From Arabidopsis thaliana (taxonomy: Eukaryota > Streptophyta > Magnoliopsida > Brassicales > Brassicaceae): a stretch of 64,000 bases of DNA. The position numbers and the translations under genes were made by a program. The stretch lies in the NCBI RefSeq assembly GCF_000001735.4, contig NC_003070.9:21375971-21439970 (forward strand). The letters run 5' to 3'. Below the pieces are notes generated by a model. The model was not told the DNA's origin and did not search any database. It worked only from the letters and a program-made list of their open reading frames with translations. This document shows, one piece after another, positions 44,327 through 60,979 of the stretch; the first letter of the stretch is position 1, and each line of letters starts with the position of its first letter.

Positions 44327-46983
44327 ATGACAATTTCCATGGTGGCCATTTCTCATATCATCCAGCCTTCGCTGATGCAGTTGCAACCTCGAGTGTTCAT
44401 CAATTTCCGAGGAGAGGACATTCGCTATGGCTTCATCAGCCACCTCGTTGCTGCCTTTGAAGTACACGGAATATATTTCTTCATTGACAAATACGAACAA
44501 AGGGGAAATGACCTTACGTACCTCTTCAAAAGGATCGAGGAGTCGAAGATCGTACTAGCAATCTTTTCTGGGAAATATGCACAATCCAAATGGTGCTTGA
44601 ATGAACTAGCAACGGTGAAGAAACTAGCAGAAGAAAACAAATTAAAAGTTATTCCCATATTCTACAAGGTGAAAGTTGGTGATGTGAGACGTCAGAAGGG
44701 AGAATTTGGTCGTAACTTTTGGAATTTGGCAAGAATTTCAAGTGGTGAGGAGATCAAGCAGTGGAAGGAAGCTTTGGAGTTCGTTTCCCACAAGATGGGC
44801 TTAGAACTATGCGAAAACAGGTCTTCTACGTGACCTTCAACTCTTTTTATATATTAATCGTGCTATGTTACTTAGGATTATTCTCTTTTAATTTTAGTTA
44901 GATTTGTTAAGAACATATAATTAATAGATAGTAAGTATATTATAAATCTATTAAACATTAAAATCTGATTTTATTTCTTTGATCTTGTATTAAGCGAGTC
45001 AATAACATTTATTTATACATATTTTATTTAGAAAAAGCAGATATATTTTATTTTGATTCGCTTTGTACTTTAAAATTCTTATAAGTTATAAGATATCACC
45101 AAACTTAACACATTTGACATACATATAAATAAACAAAATACATAAATATAATTAATTAGAAATACATTTACTTGAATCCGATATGGTAAGGACCCGTGAA
45201 AATCATTTTCATCTGCATTCTTGATGCACTAGGTTGACCATTATTTTGTTTTACTAAGAATATATCTAAATGACATTTTATTTTTGATTGAAATATGTAA
45301 TGTGTCCAAAATACTCTACATTCACTCGTTTTCACTTGGAAAAATATTTTATTTTATTTTAACAAGAGAAACAAATGTTTTGTCAACTTCTTAATTATGG
45401 CATTTTTTATTGACCAAAATGGTAGAAATTCATTCTTATTTCAGTATGACGTATGTTTTCTATTGTCATAGAATGCAAATAGTCCCTGATAACTCACACA
45501 CATAACCATCAAAACTGTGTGAAGGATGACTGGATAAGTCATGCTTTACATTGAAACGATACACAAATTTCTTTTCACCAAAATTCTGTAATTTTTGTTT
45601 TTCTTAGAGAAGTTATTTTTGTTAGGAAAAGAGTTATTAGTAAGTTTTCACCAAATGTTTTTTTTTTTTTTTTTACATGAAAGTTTTCAGACGATTGATG
45701 GAACTAGGTTTTAATCACATAAATGTTTATGTCTTTAAAGACGAGAGAATGGAAGACGAAATTAGTGAGACAAACGTAAAAACTCTTGAAAGATTTTCTC
45801 TATATATATACGTGCAAAAAACCTTCATAAACTGTGGAGATCATCATGTTTATACAATGGTGATGTTGCATTTGTTCAACTTAAAATCCAATTTCACATT
45901 AAAACCAAAAACAAAAAATCCAATTAACAATCGAGAAATCACAGAACTATACTTTGTTTCTGTCTGATTCCCGTTTGGATGGCGATACAAGCCAAAGAAA
46001 CAACCAGGATTAACTCTTGAAAGCCACAAGCAAACAAATTGCAATATAAAGAAAAAGGGACTTACCGGCGTTTCTTGGGACCGTGAACATGACGAGCTCA
46101 AGAACATGCACCTAGCTAACGAACACCATATATTTAGCTTTTCAATTCACCTCCATTTCTGAAAACAATATTACAACCGTTTTAGATTTTAAATAGATTA
46201 AAAATTCCCCAAGAACATGGTACGCATAAACATTTAGACTTATTATGTATTATGAAATATTTAAGATAGTTTATTATCTTAAAAAAAATATAATTCTTAT
46301 TCGTTATTGAACAAGTAATATATCCTATGAAATTCTAACATCACACCGTCAGTAATTTACCGTTCAATAAGATACGACTAAAAATTTTCTTCTTAAAATA
46401 TTAAAATTACTTTTGGGTATATCATATACCAAGTAAACTTGGTTATGCCTACCATGTTGGGGGGGGGGGGGGGGGGGGGGGCTCAATCGCTATGTGTTTT
46501 CTTGGTTTTGTTGTGCTTAATCCAGATTTTGGTCTCCACAGTTCCTTTCAAAACCTCTACATTGATTGAATTTATTTTCATATATTGCTATGAACAAGTA
46601 AAATTTTGTTTTATCTTTTGAAATCGCTTGTGATTGCGTTTACTTATATTCTCGATTATCATCAACAGATATAAATTAGATAGGCAAAAACATTGAATCA
46701 GCGTGCATAAGATTTTCTGTTTTTTTTTAACAACTTTTTGTTAAAAGTGGCTCCTATCTATTGTCTAATTAACTGTTTTTTTTTTTTCATTCCCTTCCAT
46801 TTTAGGTCAGAGGCGGATTTTGTCAAAGAAATCATCGAGGAGCTGAAGAGGGTACGGAGCAGAATCCCACTAGAAGAAAGGAAAGATCACATTCCCGATC
46901 TTTCATCAAGAAAAATAGGGCATCTTATGAGCGGTCCCTGTGAACTTCCCTACTGCGAATCGAGCAAAACCAGAAACGTTTAA
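44327..46983 (+). CDS. TIR-only protein (TIR-X), two exons
   Basis: Exons 44327-44820 and 46806-46983 join in phase across a 1985-base intron to give 223 residues. TIR motifs are in order: VFINFRGEDIRYGFISHL (about 23-40), YFFIDKYEQRG, IEESKIVLAIFSGKYAQSKWCLNEL (about 70-94) and VIPIFYKVKVGDVRRQKGEFG. The catalytic glutamate of TIR NADases is Glu93 in WCLNEL, so NAD cleavage is possible. No NB-ARC or LRR follows: exon 2 encodes a short helix (SEADFVKEIIEELKRVRSRI) where a TNL would begin its linker, then a unique tail with a stop. TIR-only proteins make small nucleotide signals in plant immunity; the role of this one is unproven. Possible later ATGs are at codons 5 and 17. Probably AT1G57830. 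Confidence 0.82.
46459..46481 (+). repeat. Poly-G tract, 23 bases, in the TIR gene intron
   Basis: An uninterrupted run of 23 G inside the 2-kb intron. It is the second such tract in the window. Confidence 0.9.
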
Positions 46984-49715
46984 TGAAGATGAATTCAGAA
47001 GGAGCATCAAATAAATGTCCAACAAATGTATAGGCGGATGACAGTGGTTGGAATGGAGATACGTTGACAAGTTTTATCATAGCTTGTGGGTGCTTGATGT
47101 GCTTAAACAAAGAACATCAAAAAAAAAAATTGGAGATATTTTTTCAATAAGTTTGAAAAAGAGTGGCATGGATTGGTGACCGAAATTCATAAGACTCCTC
47201 CCATGATTCGGTACTGCTTGGTCTATGGGTTGTTCTACTAAGTGAGTCTTACTTTGAGATTTGATTGTTTTTGTCTTTTAGACAATTTTCTGATGCAGCG
47301 CATCCCTCCCTGTGGGCTTCAGAATTATTGTCTCTGTACGTGTGATGAGCATTTTAAAGAAGATAAATTGGAAATATACCCGATCTCGTCAATAAGTATA
47401 ACGCGTAAGTGGTTAGGCGTTAATGGTTACTGGCTAGACTATGAGTTGCAAATAATATATACATATAACTAGTATTTTACCCGTACTACGTATGGTAAAG
47501 ATAAATTAAAATACAAACTTTGTTTGCAATAAATTTAATTTTAATTGACAAAAAAAAAAAAATCTTACATAGAGGTTGTTTGGTAGTATTTCATTATAAA
47601 GAGTAAGGATATCGTGGGATAATAGGAAGTATTTTGATTCTTATATTAATTAATTAGATATTTTTTATAAAGTGCTAGAGGTGATCATGGAAATTAAAAA
47701 AGAAAAAAGTCAAAGATTATTTAATTTTTAAAGCACTTGGAAAATAAATTGAATTCATCTTTTTTTTTTTTTTTGGTAAACTAATTAAATCATCTATGAT
47801 ATATGATTCCATGTCTTCTGTCTTCTACTTCAACTTAAAATGTGATCCATGCGCTCTTAGATATTGACTCCTTTCATTTTGGTTTCAATTTCATTCCGAA
47901 TCAAACAATCTTAATTGAACTAAAAAGCAATGCAAGATCTTAATTTGGAAATCAGGTGTGGAGGGAGAGTAAATGTAACTTATTTGATATAAATGGATGG
48001 AGTATATATGACTTTACGTGGAGAGGCTGGACTGCTCGGCTCTTGGGTTGACTTTCTCTATATACAGTCAGAAGTTTTAAAAAAACAATACGGAATGCCA
48101 TAATAATTTTGTTTACATTGGAAGAAATAGAGCGAATGGAGTTATGGAGGAATGAGAAGTAGAAAAACTGTTTTTTCTATAGTAGAACCATACATATATA
48201 TACTTTGGATACGATGATGACGGTTTGTGCATAAAAAATGGTAGTTTTTTCTTTAAAGAGGGATTTAGTGTTGTGGAACTTGTAATAGGATAGTGGGGAA
48301 TGTGGTATGCAGTTACGAAGAAGAATTTGCAATTTTAGTTTTATTTTTGATTTAAAATGGCTATTTATTATTAAAAATATATATAACGTGTTTTTTGTTG
48401 AGAACAGAATTGTAATCTTAAATAACGTATTTGCTAATGTGGTAGTTTTTGTTTGGCTAAGTGACTTGTGATTTATAAGATAAAAGGATTAAGGGTCTAC
48501 AACTTTACATTGTGAGAATGTTATTAAAAAAAAAGCAAAGAATGAAAGAAACCTTTTTTTGGTTGAATCGTACTTATTTTTATTAGTTTTAGATGTATGT
48601 TGCATGCCCATATATATATGTGAGAACTTTAACTTATATGATGTCTGCGCATCGGCTATGATTATGAGCTTGGAGATGGACTACGCATCTGGCTAGCCTG
48701 GAGAAGCTAGTTTGGTGCTTCTGTTTTATGTCTACACTAACTTATCCAATTTCTAATTCGATCGGTTATTTTTATCTACAAGCATGCATATATTATTGTT
48801 AACAAGTTTTTTTTTTTGGTTGAATAAAAACTTTACATTCATTCCAAAAAAAAAAAGTATTTTTTTCATTTTGTTGTTATCTGAAATATATTAAAAATTA
48901 TGAATATATATATATATATCAACTGAAGAAAGAGACATCCCTGAAAACTAGACAAATTTGTCTTATTTTAAAACTATTCTCAATATCAAAATTTAACATA
49001 ATTTTAAGTGCATTTGTTAAAGTAATAAACATAACCATTTTCTATGACGTAAAAAAACAGACATGCGATTTTGGGAGGGCTTTCACAAAATCTTGTAAAG
49101 GTAAAACAAGGATCAATTATGAGAAAACCATAATAATGTGTATCCTTTTGTTCAAAGCAGCATTTTTTAATGTACTTACATGTTTAAGTACTTATCTTTT
49201 TTCGTTTTATCCGTTTTACTCTTGCTCACCTTTCTATTTACCAAATAATACAATCCGACAATATTGGTGTGTTCTTGCGGCGGAGCAGATCTGTTCCGAT
49301 TCTTATTGATCTGTTGAAATCGGAAGAATTAGCAGCAAAACCTAGACTTTAAACCACCAAATCACCCATCAAAATCAACTTCTCAAACCTTCACCAAATA
49401 TCCGTTTAATTTATGCTTGGGTTGGCTATATACTATCTTTTAGGGTTTAGTTTCTTCTATCATTAAAGAGTTTGTAAAGAGAAAAGAGTTGGTTGGGATA
49501 AGAAATTTGAATGGAGCAAGGAAAAAAATCAGAAAGATCTATGAAGAAGAAGCAACGAAGAAGATGGAAGAAGAGAGAGAAAACTAGAGAAGATGTAAAC
49601 AAGGGTAAAATCGTCATATCTTTAAGTTAAAAGTACCCAAATCCGCAAGCCCACTAAAAAGTGTTATTTTTCCTAATTTTTGGGCTGAAATGTCCCTTAT
49701 CCTACAAAATCCCCG
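46984..49715. other. Intergenic between TIR genes
   Basis: No convincing gene. A cysteine-containing frame at 47242-47472 has no recognised domain. The Helitron end at 47.47 kb is listed separately. Several T/A homopolymers are present. Confidence 0.45.
47469..47510 (-). mobile_element. Diverged Helitron 3' terminus
   Basis: On the minus strand the sequence ends ccatacgtagtacgggtaaa, a short AT spacer and CTAG followed by T. An imperfect hairpin (ccatac/gtacgg) 10 or so bases before CTAG is the Helitron 3' pattern. The 5' end was not found. Confidence 0.42.
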
Positions 49716-49719
49716 GTAA

Positions 49720-50220
49720 AACAAAGGATGGTATTACGAGATGGAAAAAAGCTTTGGAAGGTGTGGCCACAATCGCTGGTACCATTCAAGCAACTGGTAT
49801 ACCCATTGATTCCTAGCACATTAAAGTGTGTTTATTCATAGCCTTTAAAAAATATCAAGACAAGCAATGACTTATATATGAGATTTTTACATTACTAACT
49901 ATCATAACTGGAATATGTTATCTCAAATGTTAGGATCAGTGAAGCGGTGATGATAGAAAAAATAGCCACTGACGTGTCAAACATGTTGAATAATTCCACA
50001 CCATCCAAAGATTTCGACGGATTAGTTAGGATGTGAGATCAAATGGAAAGGATGTATACTGTTATTACTATTAGGCCTAGATTTGGAAGAAGTGAGGATG
50101 ATTAAAATTTTGGGGTCTGTCTGGAACTGTAAGACCACCATTGCCCGATTTCTGTTTAACAAAGTCTCCAACAATTTCCAACTGAGCACAATTATGGTGA
50201 ATTGTAAATTTAAGAATAGA
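49720..50220 (+). pseudogene. TIR-NBS (TNL) resistance-gene fragment
   Basis: Two adjacent blocks. 49723-49797 encodes the end of a TIR domain (ITRWKKALEGVATIAG). After an intron-like gap (acceptor near 49933), 49934-50220 encodes the TIR-to-NB-ARC linker (EAVMIEKIATDVSNMLNNS, PSKDFDGLV) and the beginning of the NB-ARC domain in another frame (LDLEEVRMIKILG ... TTIARFLFNKVSNNFQLSTIMVN). The P-loop consensus GPPGIGKTT is degraded to GSVWNCKTT, and stops and frame changes interrupt it. No LRR follows. It resembles the RPP1-type TNL class. Confidence 0.85.
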
Positions 50221-50719
50221 TTTTGGGTTTTCTTATTAATATCAATCCAAACATATTTCATGATATTATTTAGTGAAATTAAACCATTATTTTGTTTTTT
50301 TCCTTTTTAAATATTATTTTTTGAAAGACATATAATTCGAAACAATTTAAAAGTTTACTTTAAATAGTTTCCATAATATATGTATTTGATAACTAAATCT
50401 AATCCAAATATTACAGCAGCCTTTTTAATATTTTTGTATCCATAGCTTGCAACAAAAGAGACGAAAAAAAGAAACGAAAACAAAACATCCCGTGTGAAAT
50501 GAGTGTAGTGAGGTCACTGTGACTAAATCTTCATCTAGAATTTAGTACTGAAGTCAAGTCGTCCCCTTCACAATCAGACCATTAGCATCGTCAAATATTT
50601 AACGTGTATTATAACTAGTGTCAACCATGCTGCCCTTTTAGAGTTAATTTACACCAAAAAGTACAAACACATTTTTCTCAAATTAGCTATCAAAACACTA
50701 AATATCAGAGTCGTCCCTG

Positions 50720-52023
50720 ATGACGATTTTGTCTCTCGCCAATGACGACTTCCATCGAGTATTCCTCAGTTTCCGAGGAGATCAGTTGCGCTACAGCTTT
50801 GTCAGCCACCTTCTTGACGCCTTTGAGAGACATGGAATCTTGTGTTTTGTAGACAAAGACGAGCTAAGGGGAAAAACCATGACAAACCTTTTTGTAAGGA
50901 TTAAAGAGTCGAAGATCGCACTAGTTATCTTCTCTAGTAGGTACTGTTAATTAACTAAGACTTACGAGTGAAGATAACCTATATTTCTATCTCTTCTTTA
51001 TTCAATCTACTTCAATAAGAAAGGTGAAAAAATCTATATAGATGCATGTTTTAATTGTTCGCTGGTGAACCATGTTTGATTTCTTACAGTTTTTCTATTG
51101 ACAGTATGGTCATAATCCTGTAGGTATGCGGAGTCGAGTTGGTGCATGGATGAGCTGGTGAAGATGAAGAAACGTGCGGATAAAGGAAAGCTCCAAGTCA
51201 TTCCCATCTTCTACAAGGTTAGGGCAAGAGATGTGAGAGGACAGACCGGTGAGTTTGGTGAAACGTTTTGGGCGCTTGCAAGAACTTCTCGAGGAGATCA
51301 GATCATGGAGTGGAAGGAAGCGCTAGAGTGTATTTCCAACAAGATGGGCCTGTCCTTGGGAGACAAAAGGTACTCCTAGTGCTTCTGCTTTTATGTTTTT
51401 TTTTTCCTTTGGTCAAATAACATGCAATTTGTACATGTAGTTTTAATCAGGTGATAACATATCGACGACTACAAATTCTGATCTTGTTTTTTTGTCATTT
51501 TACATTATATTTACTAATACAAATGAATGTAGATAAGTTGGTTCATTTATCGCATATGCTTTCTTAAATTCAGATAGAATATGCACATGTTTTAAAGCAA
51601 ATGTTATTTTGTTTATCAATAACACACATCACTATCTTATATTATTTCTATTTTTTCACATTTAAATTAAATACAAGAAAAAAGAAAAATTCCATGTTTG
51701 AGAGAAAAGTATAGATGCCAAGGGACATGGAATCTCTCTGTTTTTTTTGTTTTTGTGTATGTGTGTGTGTGATAAAGATAATGTTAAAGATGTGTGGATC
51801 TTAAGGATTATGGATAAACCACTTTTTTTTTTTGGTTTTATGTTTCGTTTTATGAACGAAAAGTACATCCACAAAATATCTTGCTTTCAATCAACTCATA
51901 ATTTTTTTCAGTTCAGAAGCTGATTTTATCAAGGAAATTGTTAAAGAGGTTAAGAGAGTTGTAGCCGAAATTGGATGCCAGGCCACAGAAAACCATCAAT
52001 GTATCAATTTTCTCCCGAATTAG
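50720..52023 (+). CDS. TIR-only protein (TIR-X), three exons
   Basis: Exons 50720-50940, 51124-51369 and 51912-52023 fit in phase and give 192 residues. TIR motifs: RVFLSFRGDQLRYSFVSHLLDAF (about 13-35), FVDKDELRG, IKESKIALVIFSSRYAESSWCMDEL (about 61-85) and VIPIFYKVRARDVRGQTGEFG. The likely NADase glutamate is Glu84 in WCMDEL. The last exon begins SEADFIKEIVKEVKRV, homologous to the last exon of the upstream TIR gene, and stops soon after, with no NB-ARC. Unlike its neighbour, the TIR is split by an intron after SSR. Probably AT1G57850. Likely a product of TNL truncation that remained open; function in immunity is inferred from family only. Confidence 0.8.
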
Positions 52024-52189
52024 AAGAGAAAGATGTATCAATTTTTTCCTCAATGTGAGAAGAAAAGTCTTGGACATGGTCATATTTATTTCTCTAATGC
52101 AACAAGAGGAGCAAAAACAAGAAGTTATGGTATATAAACATGGTTTTATTAAATGATTCAAGAAGCTCTTCGTTTTGTTATTCAATAAA

Positions 52190-52217
52190 CTAGGTGATCA
52201 CCCGCGCTATGCCGCGG
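52190..52217 (-). mobile_element. Helitron 3' terminus
   Basis: The minus strand reads CCGCGGCATAGCGCGGGTG, a spacer, then CTAG at 52190-52193 followed by T. This is the standard Arabidopsis Helitron 3' hairpin and end. The element should extend to higher coordinates; its 5' end is not obvious, but the A/T-rich DNA to about 53.5 kb may be its body. Confidence 0.7.
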
Positions 52218-53500
52218 TTTTTTCGGATTTTTTTGTATTGTTTAATTTAAATATAATTTTTATTTATCTAATTATTCACTCATACAAGAAGCAATTACTT
52301 TTAGTAATAAAAATATTTTTCTGAGAACATCATACACATAATTCATAAACAAAGTTTGTCTTAAACCAATTTAACAGAGGGTAGTGTTGAATTCTAGAAA
52401 CCTAAGAATTTGATGATTTAGCTCCTTACATATTCTTCACTCTCAATGATTTATTGTATAAATATCAATTTAAGAGAATAACTTACTCAAATCATTCAGT
52501 AATCCACGACTATTATATACTCATGCTTTGAATTTGGATTACAAAAAAAAAATCTTCGAGTATGAAAAAACTATTAAAATGGTTTTATTGAAAAATCATG
52601 TAATATTAAAATTAAATTTAGTAATACTACAATTAAATATAGAAAATTAAATAATAAATATATCATTAAGCAATCAATTAGAAGTTGAAGAGCTTACATT
52701 AATTATTTAATAGATACATGCCAAATGCTAAAGTGATGATTTGTCAATCATATGGAGAGAGTTGAGTACCTTTCATATATATGATTAGAGTCACCTATTT
52801 GTTTGTTTCATTGTAAATTATTATTTTATAGAACTTTTCAAATGAGGTGCTATTTTTGGGAAAAAAAAAAACTTTTTGGTGCTATTTTTGTGGATCAATT
52901 AATTCTCTTTTTGTGATTCTATTTTGCTATTATTTTTCTCCATGAGTAAATCTCCAGCAAGCATCATAATTTATAGAGTTATGATTCTAATACAAAAATA
53001 GTGAATTGTTAATTCCTATATTGTGACAATTTTCACTTTTCTTTGATTGCATTTTTCTTCATAATTTCTTTTTGCTCAATCTTCGTTGTAGTTTTTTTTT
53101 TGTCGACAATCTTATTAGATTGCCTCAAACAAACCAATGCTGAGAAATATTGTTTATAAAAATACTAATATGTGGTTAGGTACAAACATTTTCCTTTATA
53201 ACGTGATTTTCTTCTTTTCTTTTCCCAAAACACGCCCGTAAACAGAACCTCTTCATAGCATTACAACACTAATTTGCGAGATAATGATATAGAGGAACAT
53301 ACTTACATTTGCAAGAATCCACCCATAACACAATCTTCCAAAATTTATTTGAAAAATCTATGATGCGAATAAGAAATTTATTCGAACATAACAATAAATT
53401 TCTTATTCGATCTCTTTTCTTATTCATATCCATTTGAAGTCTTGAACCATAGAAACCCTAATTTATTAAGTTCCAAAGCAGAAGCACTCAGTAGTTTTCC
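52218..53500. other. AT-rich DNA, probable Helitron body
   Basis: No coding frame of note. It is bounded on the left by a Helitron 3' end and on the right by the orphan TIR-gene exon. A ggtgctattttt(g) phrase occurs twice at about 52846 and 52879. Confidence 0.4.
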
Positions 53501-53516
53501 TCTTTAGTTTCACAGA

Positions 53517-53641
53517 TCCAAGGTCAATTTTATCAAGGAAGTCGCTCCGGAGGCTGGGGAAGTTTTAACCACCATTCACTCTGATGAAGGAAGAGGAGAC
53601 AATAGTGTGAAGGTGGAAAGGAAACAGATAACATTCCACTG
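53517..53641 (+). pseudogene. Orphan terminal exon of a TIR/TNL gene
   Basis: After a tttcacag acceptor at 53509-53516 the sequence reads SKVNFIKEVAPEAGEVL and stays open to a tga at 53639-53641. It aligns with the terminal exons of the two TIR genes (SEADFVKEIIEELKRV at 46.8 kb, SEADFIKEIVKEVKRV at 51.9 kb). No TIR exon lies directly upstream, so it is either a remnant of a third gene or an alternative last exon of the gene ending at 52023. Confidence 0.7.
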
Positions 53642-54063
53642 ACTCTGCCACATGCGTTTTTTTTTGTCTCAGCGGTTGGGCTGGTGCAGTGTACAGCAAT
53701 GGTTGTAATTACTGGTCAGGCTGGCTCTGTTGTGGCTATTAAAAACTATTGGGCTAAAAGGTCTATCTGAAATTCGCAACTTTACAAAGATTTTGTTTCC
53801 ATTGCTCTCTCTTTTTGTGGTTCAAATTGCTAACACTGAAAAAGATTAGGTGTCTCAACTTTTCCCAAGGTATCATTTTTCTGAAGAATGCAGAAACGAT
53901 TTTTAAATACAAATGCAATAGGTAAATGATTGGGATAAACCATCTTTCCTAACAAAATCTGAACTCATATCGTATATAAATCAGTCTTGTTTGATACAAA
54001 AACATAATTAAAAAAGCAAGTGCAAAAATTCTGAGTAGAGAATGATAATAAAATGGAAACAAC

Positions 54064-54960
<897 letters not shown>

Positions 54961-55387
54961 TCAATATTTAAGCCTTATTTTGTAAAACAAATGCCTTATT
55001 TGAAATTAACTCGAAGATAAATTGGTTTGGTGTAATTCGAGTAATATGGTTCAAATCAAGTTCGTAAACATGGACAAATAAACTAAACTGTCAATTCATT
55101 TTAAGGTTCACAAATTTTTTGGAAAATTGTGTTGTGGCAGGAGTCTTGCAAATGTAAGTATGTTCCTCTATATCATATATCTAACAAAGTAGTGTTGTAT
55201 TTTACGCATCCTCACTTCACGACAAGGGATGCGCAAGCACCTTAATACAAAAGTCATTGCTTCTTTTTCCAGTGATTTCTGTTTACAGAGAGAGAGCTCT
55301 ACTGGTTTTTCCCAAAGACTGGGATCTAGAGAGCTTAGAGAAAAGAAGAGAACACCCGATAGGTCGTACAGAAAACACGGAAGAGAC

Positions 55388-58907
<3,520 letters not shown>

Positions 58908-59893
58908 GGTGGTGGTTGTTCGGAAGATAACACGTACTAGTAATTGATAACACCATAAACCTTAGCAATTTGGTGTCCCATCCCATCAAAACACCAATCT
59001 TCCTAGTAGAATATTAAAATCGTTTTCATAAAGCAAAAACAGTATAAGCAATTACCAGAGTATATACCCACAGAATTTAGATCGTTGGAACATGCTAACA
59101 GAATACCAAAGTCACTGGTTTTTCCAAATATATTCAAAACAAAATATCTTAACACTTAAAGCAGATTTAAGAGAAAAGAGAAACATGCAAACTCACTTTC
59201 AGAAGTGACATAAAGTTAGCAAATCGACCATCCTATCACCTTCTCAGAATATATTCTACAAACCAAACATAACGCATAATACCTATATATTCATAGAACC
59301 ACCGAGCACATTCTTATAGCTTGAACATCCACAAGCACTATGAGATAGAAATAACTGAGTGGTGTGGTCTCTAGCTGCTTATGTTCCCTTGATCAATCAC
59401 TACAAAGAAGAAATATGGTGAATTGAAATGAAAGAGGAAACATATTAGCAGAAAATATGAACCATTTCTATGTGAACAATGAAATTAACAAGAGAATAAT
59501 TGAGAAAACAAAAGAATCAAATCAGCTACCTAATTTTCTGAGGTCACAATAATTTCTTCCGAAGTTAATTATGATCAGATAGAAACACAGAAAAGTCAAC
59601 AACTTGGTATTAAAATTTCATTGAAACTTTGAAATAGTGGGTGATAACACAACACTGATACTACTACAGAAGACTAGAATTGAAACCCAGAAGAAATTAC
59701 GACAAAACCAGATCTAAATTCCACTAAAAGGGACAAAGCTTGTCCTTAAACTCAGTTTCTACAATTACAAAAAAAACCAGAAAAATCAGTAAAGCAGTTG
59801 TTACTGCAAGAACCTTAACTTCCTCCAAAATTACACAATTCAACCAATTCGAAGCGCTATCTTCAGGCTTGAAGCCGAAGATGATCGATTTAC

Positions 59894-60070
59894 CTTGAAC
59901 GGAAAAGTAAAAATCACGCATTTGATGATCTTCTTCTTTTTCTTCAATTTATACAAAATCGAGCTCAATTTTTCTGACGAGCGATCACCAATGGAGAGAA
60001 ACTGATCAGTAGAGATTTTCTCTGTGGTTTTCTTTTGTAGATTTCTTACTCTTTTGAATCAGGAGAGTTT
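59894..60070 (-). other. 5' UTR exon of SK42
   Basis: On the minus strand an aag|gtaaat donor lies at about 59893. Upstream runs a pyrimidine/AG-rich leader to about 60070 with no in-frame long ORF, consistent with a non-coding first exon joined to the coding exon at 58907. The acceptor upstream of the ATG was not fixed. Confidence 0.5.
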
Positions 60071-60254
60071 TTCAGAGATTTTCATTTTCTTTTGTAACAT
60101 CTACTTTATTTAAATTCGTAAAAGGGAAATACAAACAATTAATTAACCAACCAATCAGAGATTTATAAAAGAATTAAAATATATATTTATTTTAAAATAA
60201 AATAAAAAAATTAATTGATAAGCTAAACCAAATCACATCTATTGTTAAACCGAA

Positions 60255-60979
60255 ATGGTCCATTGCTTTTGGGTTTAAGAAAGTTGTTCTTGCGGGAGGA
60301 GATCGAGTTTTTGGAATAGGGTTTGATGGGAAGATTAGGTTTTGGAATGGAGAGATTTGGACTAGAATCAAAGATCAGATTGGTGAATTCTCTGATATTA
60401 TTGTTCTCAAAGAGCTAATTTACGTGTTGGATACGAAAGGCATTGTTTGGTGGATTAGTATCGTTAGGTATGGAACTTCACTTACTAATGAATGTGGTGG
60501 AGACTTAAGCTTGGTTGCATGTTGTGGAGAGCTTTATATTGTTGATCGTCTTTTTAAAGAGAATGTCTTGAAAAGAAAAGCTGATTACTTGGACTTGGAT
60601 GATAATGTTTATGTTGGTGTAGCTCCTCGGATTTCTAATGTGATACATGACGATTTTGGGAATGAAAAATGCAATGTGGACCAAGAGGTGGAAATAGAAT
60701 GTCCCAAAATGGTTGGTTTCAATGTTTATAAGGTTGATGAGGAATTAGGGAAGTGGGTTGAAGTTAAGTCCTTGAGAGATAGTGCGGTTGTGATGGCGAC
60801 TGATACTTGTTTCTCGGTTATGGCTCATGAGTACTATTGATGCGTACCGAATTCTATATACTTTGTCCATGAAAAGGAAGTAGAGGTTAAGGTGTTTAAG
60901 CTAGACGATGGTAGTACTTTGATGATGTTTGGTTCTGAGCAGAGTTGTTTCCAAATGTTTGTTCCTAGGTTTCTCTGAA
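60255..60979 (+). pseudogene. F-box/DUF295 (SKIP23-like) protein fragment
   Basis: The frame reads FGFKKVVLAGGDRVFGIGFD and FWNGEIWTRIKDQI, then LIYVLDTKGIVWWISI. It continues through LSLVACCGELYIVDRLF and LGKWVEVKSLRDSAVVMATD, a stop at 60838-60840, then in the same frame CVPNSIYFVHEK and FVPRFL before a final stop at about 60979. This is the C-terminal propeller of the DUF295 F-box family. The F-box end is missing, the frame has no suitable ATG (the longest piece starts at TTG), and one in-frame TGA interrupts it. It is a 5'-truncated pseudogene, or a fragment read in a transcript. Confidence 0.8.

Noticed and set aside
45677-45967. 96-residue frame in the TIR gene intron
   Set aside because: No recognised domain and intronic position on the sense strand; the flanking exons join in phase without it.
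47242-47472. Cysteine-containing frame after the first TIR gene
   Set aside because: I considered a GRF-type or other zinc finger, but the spacing fits none and the frame starts weakly and ends at the Helitron end.
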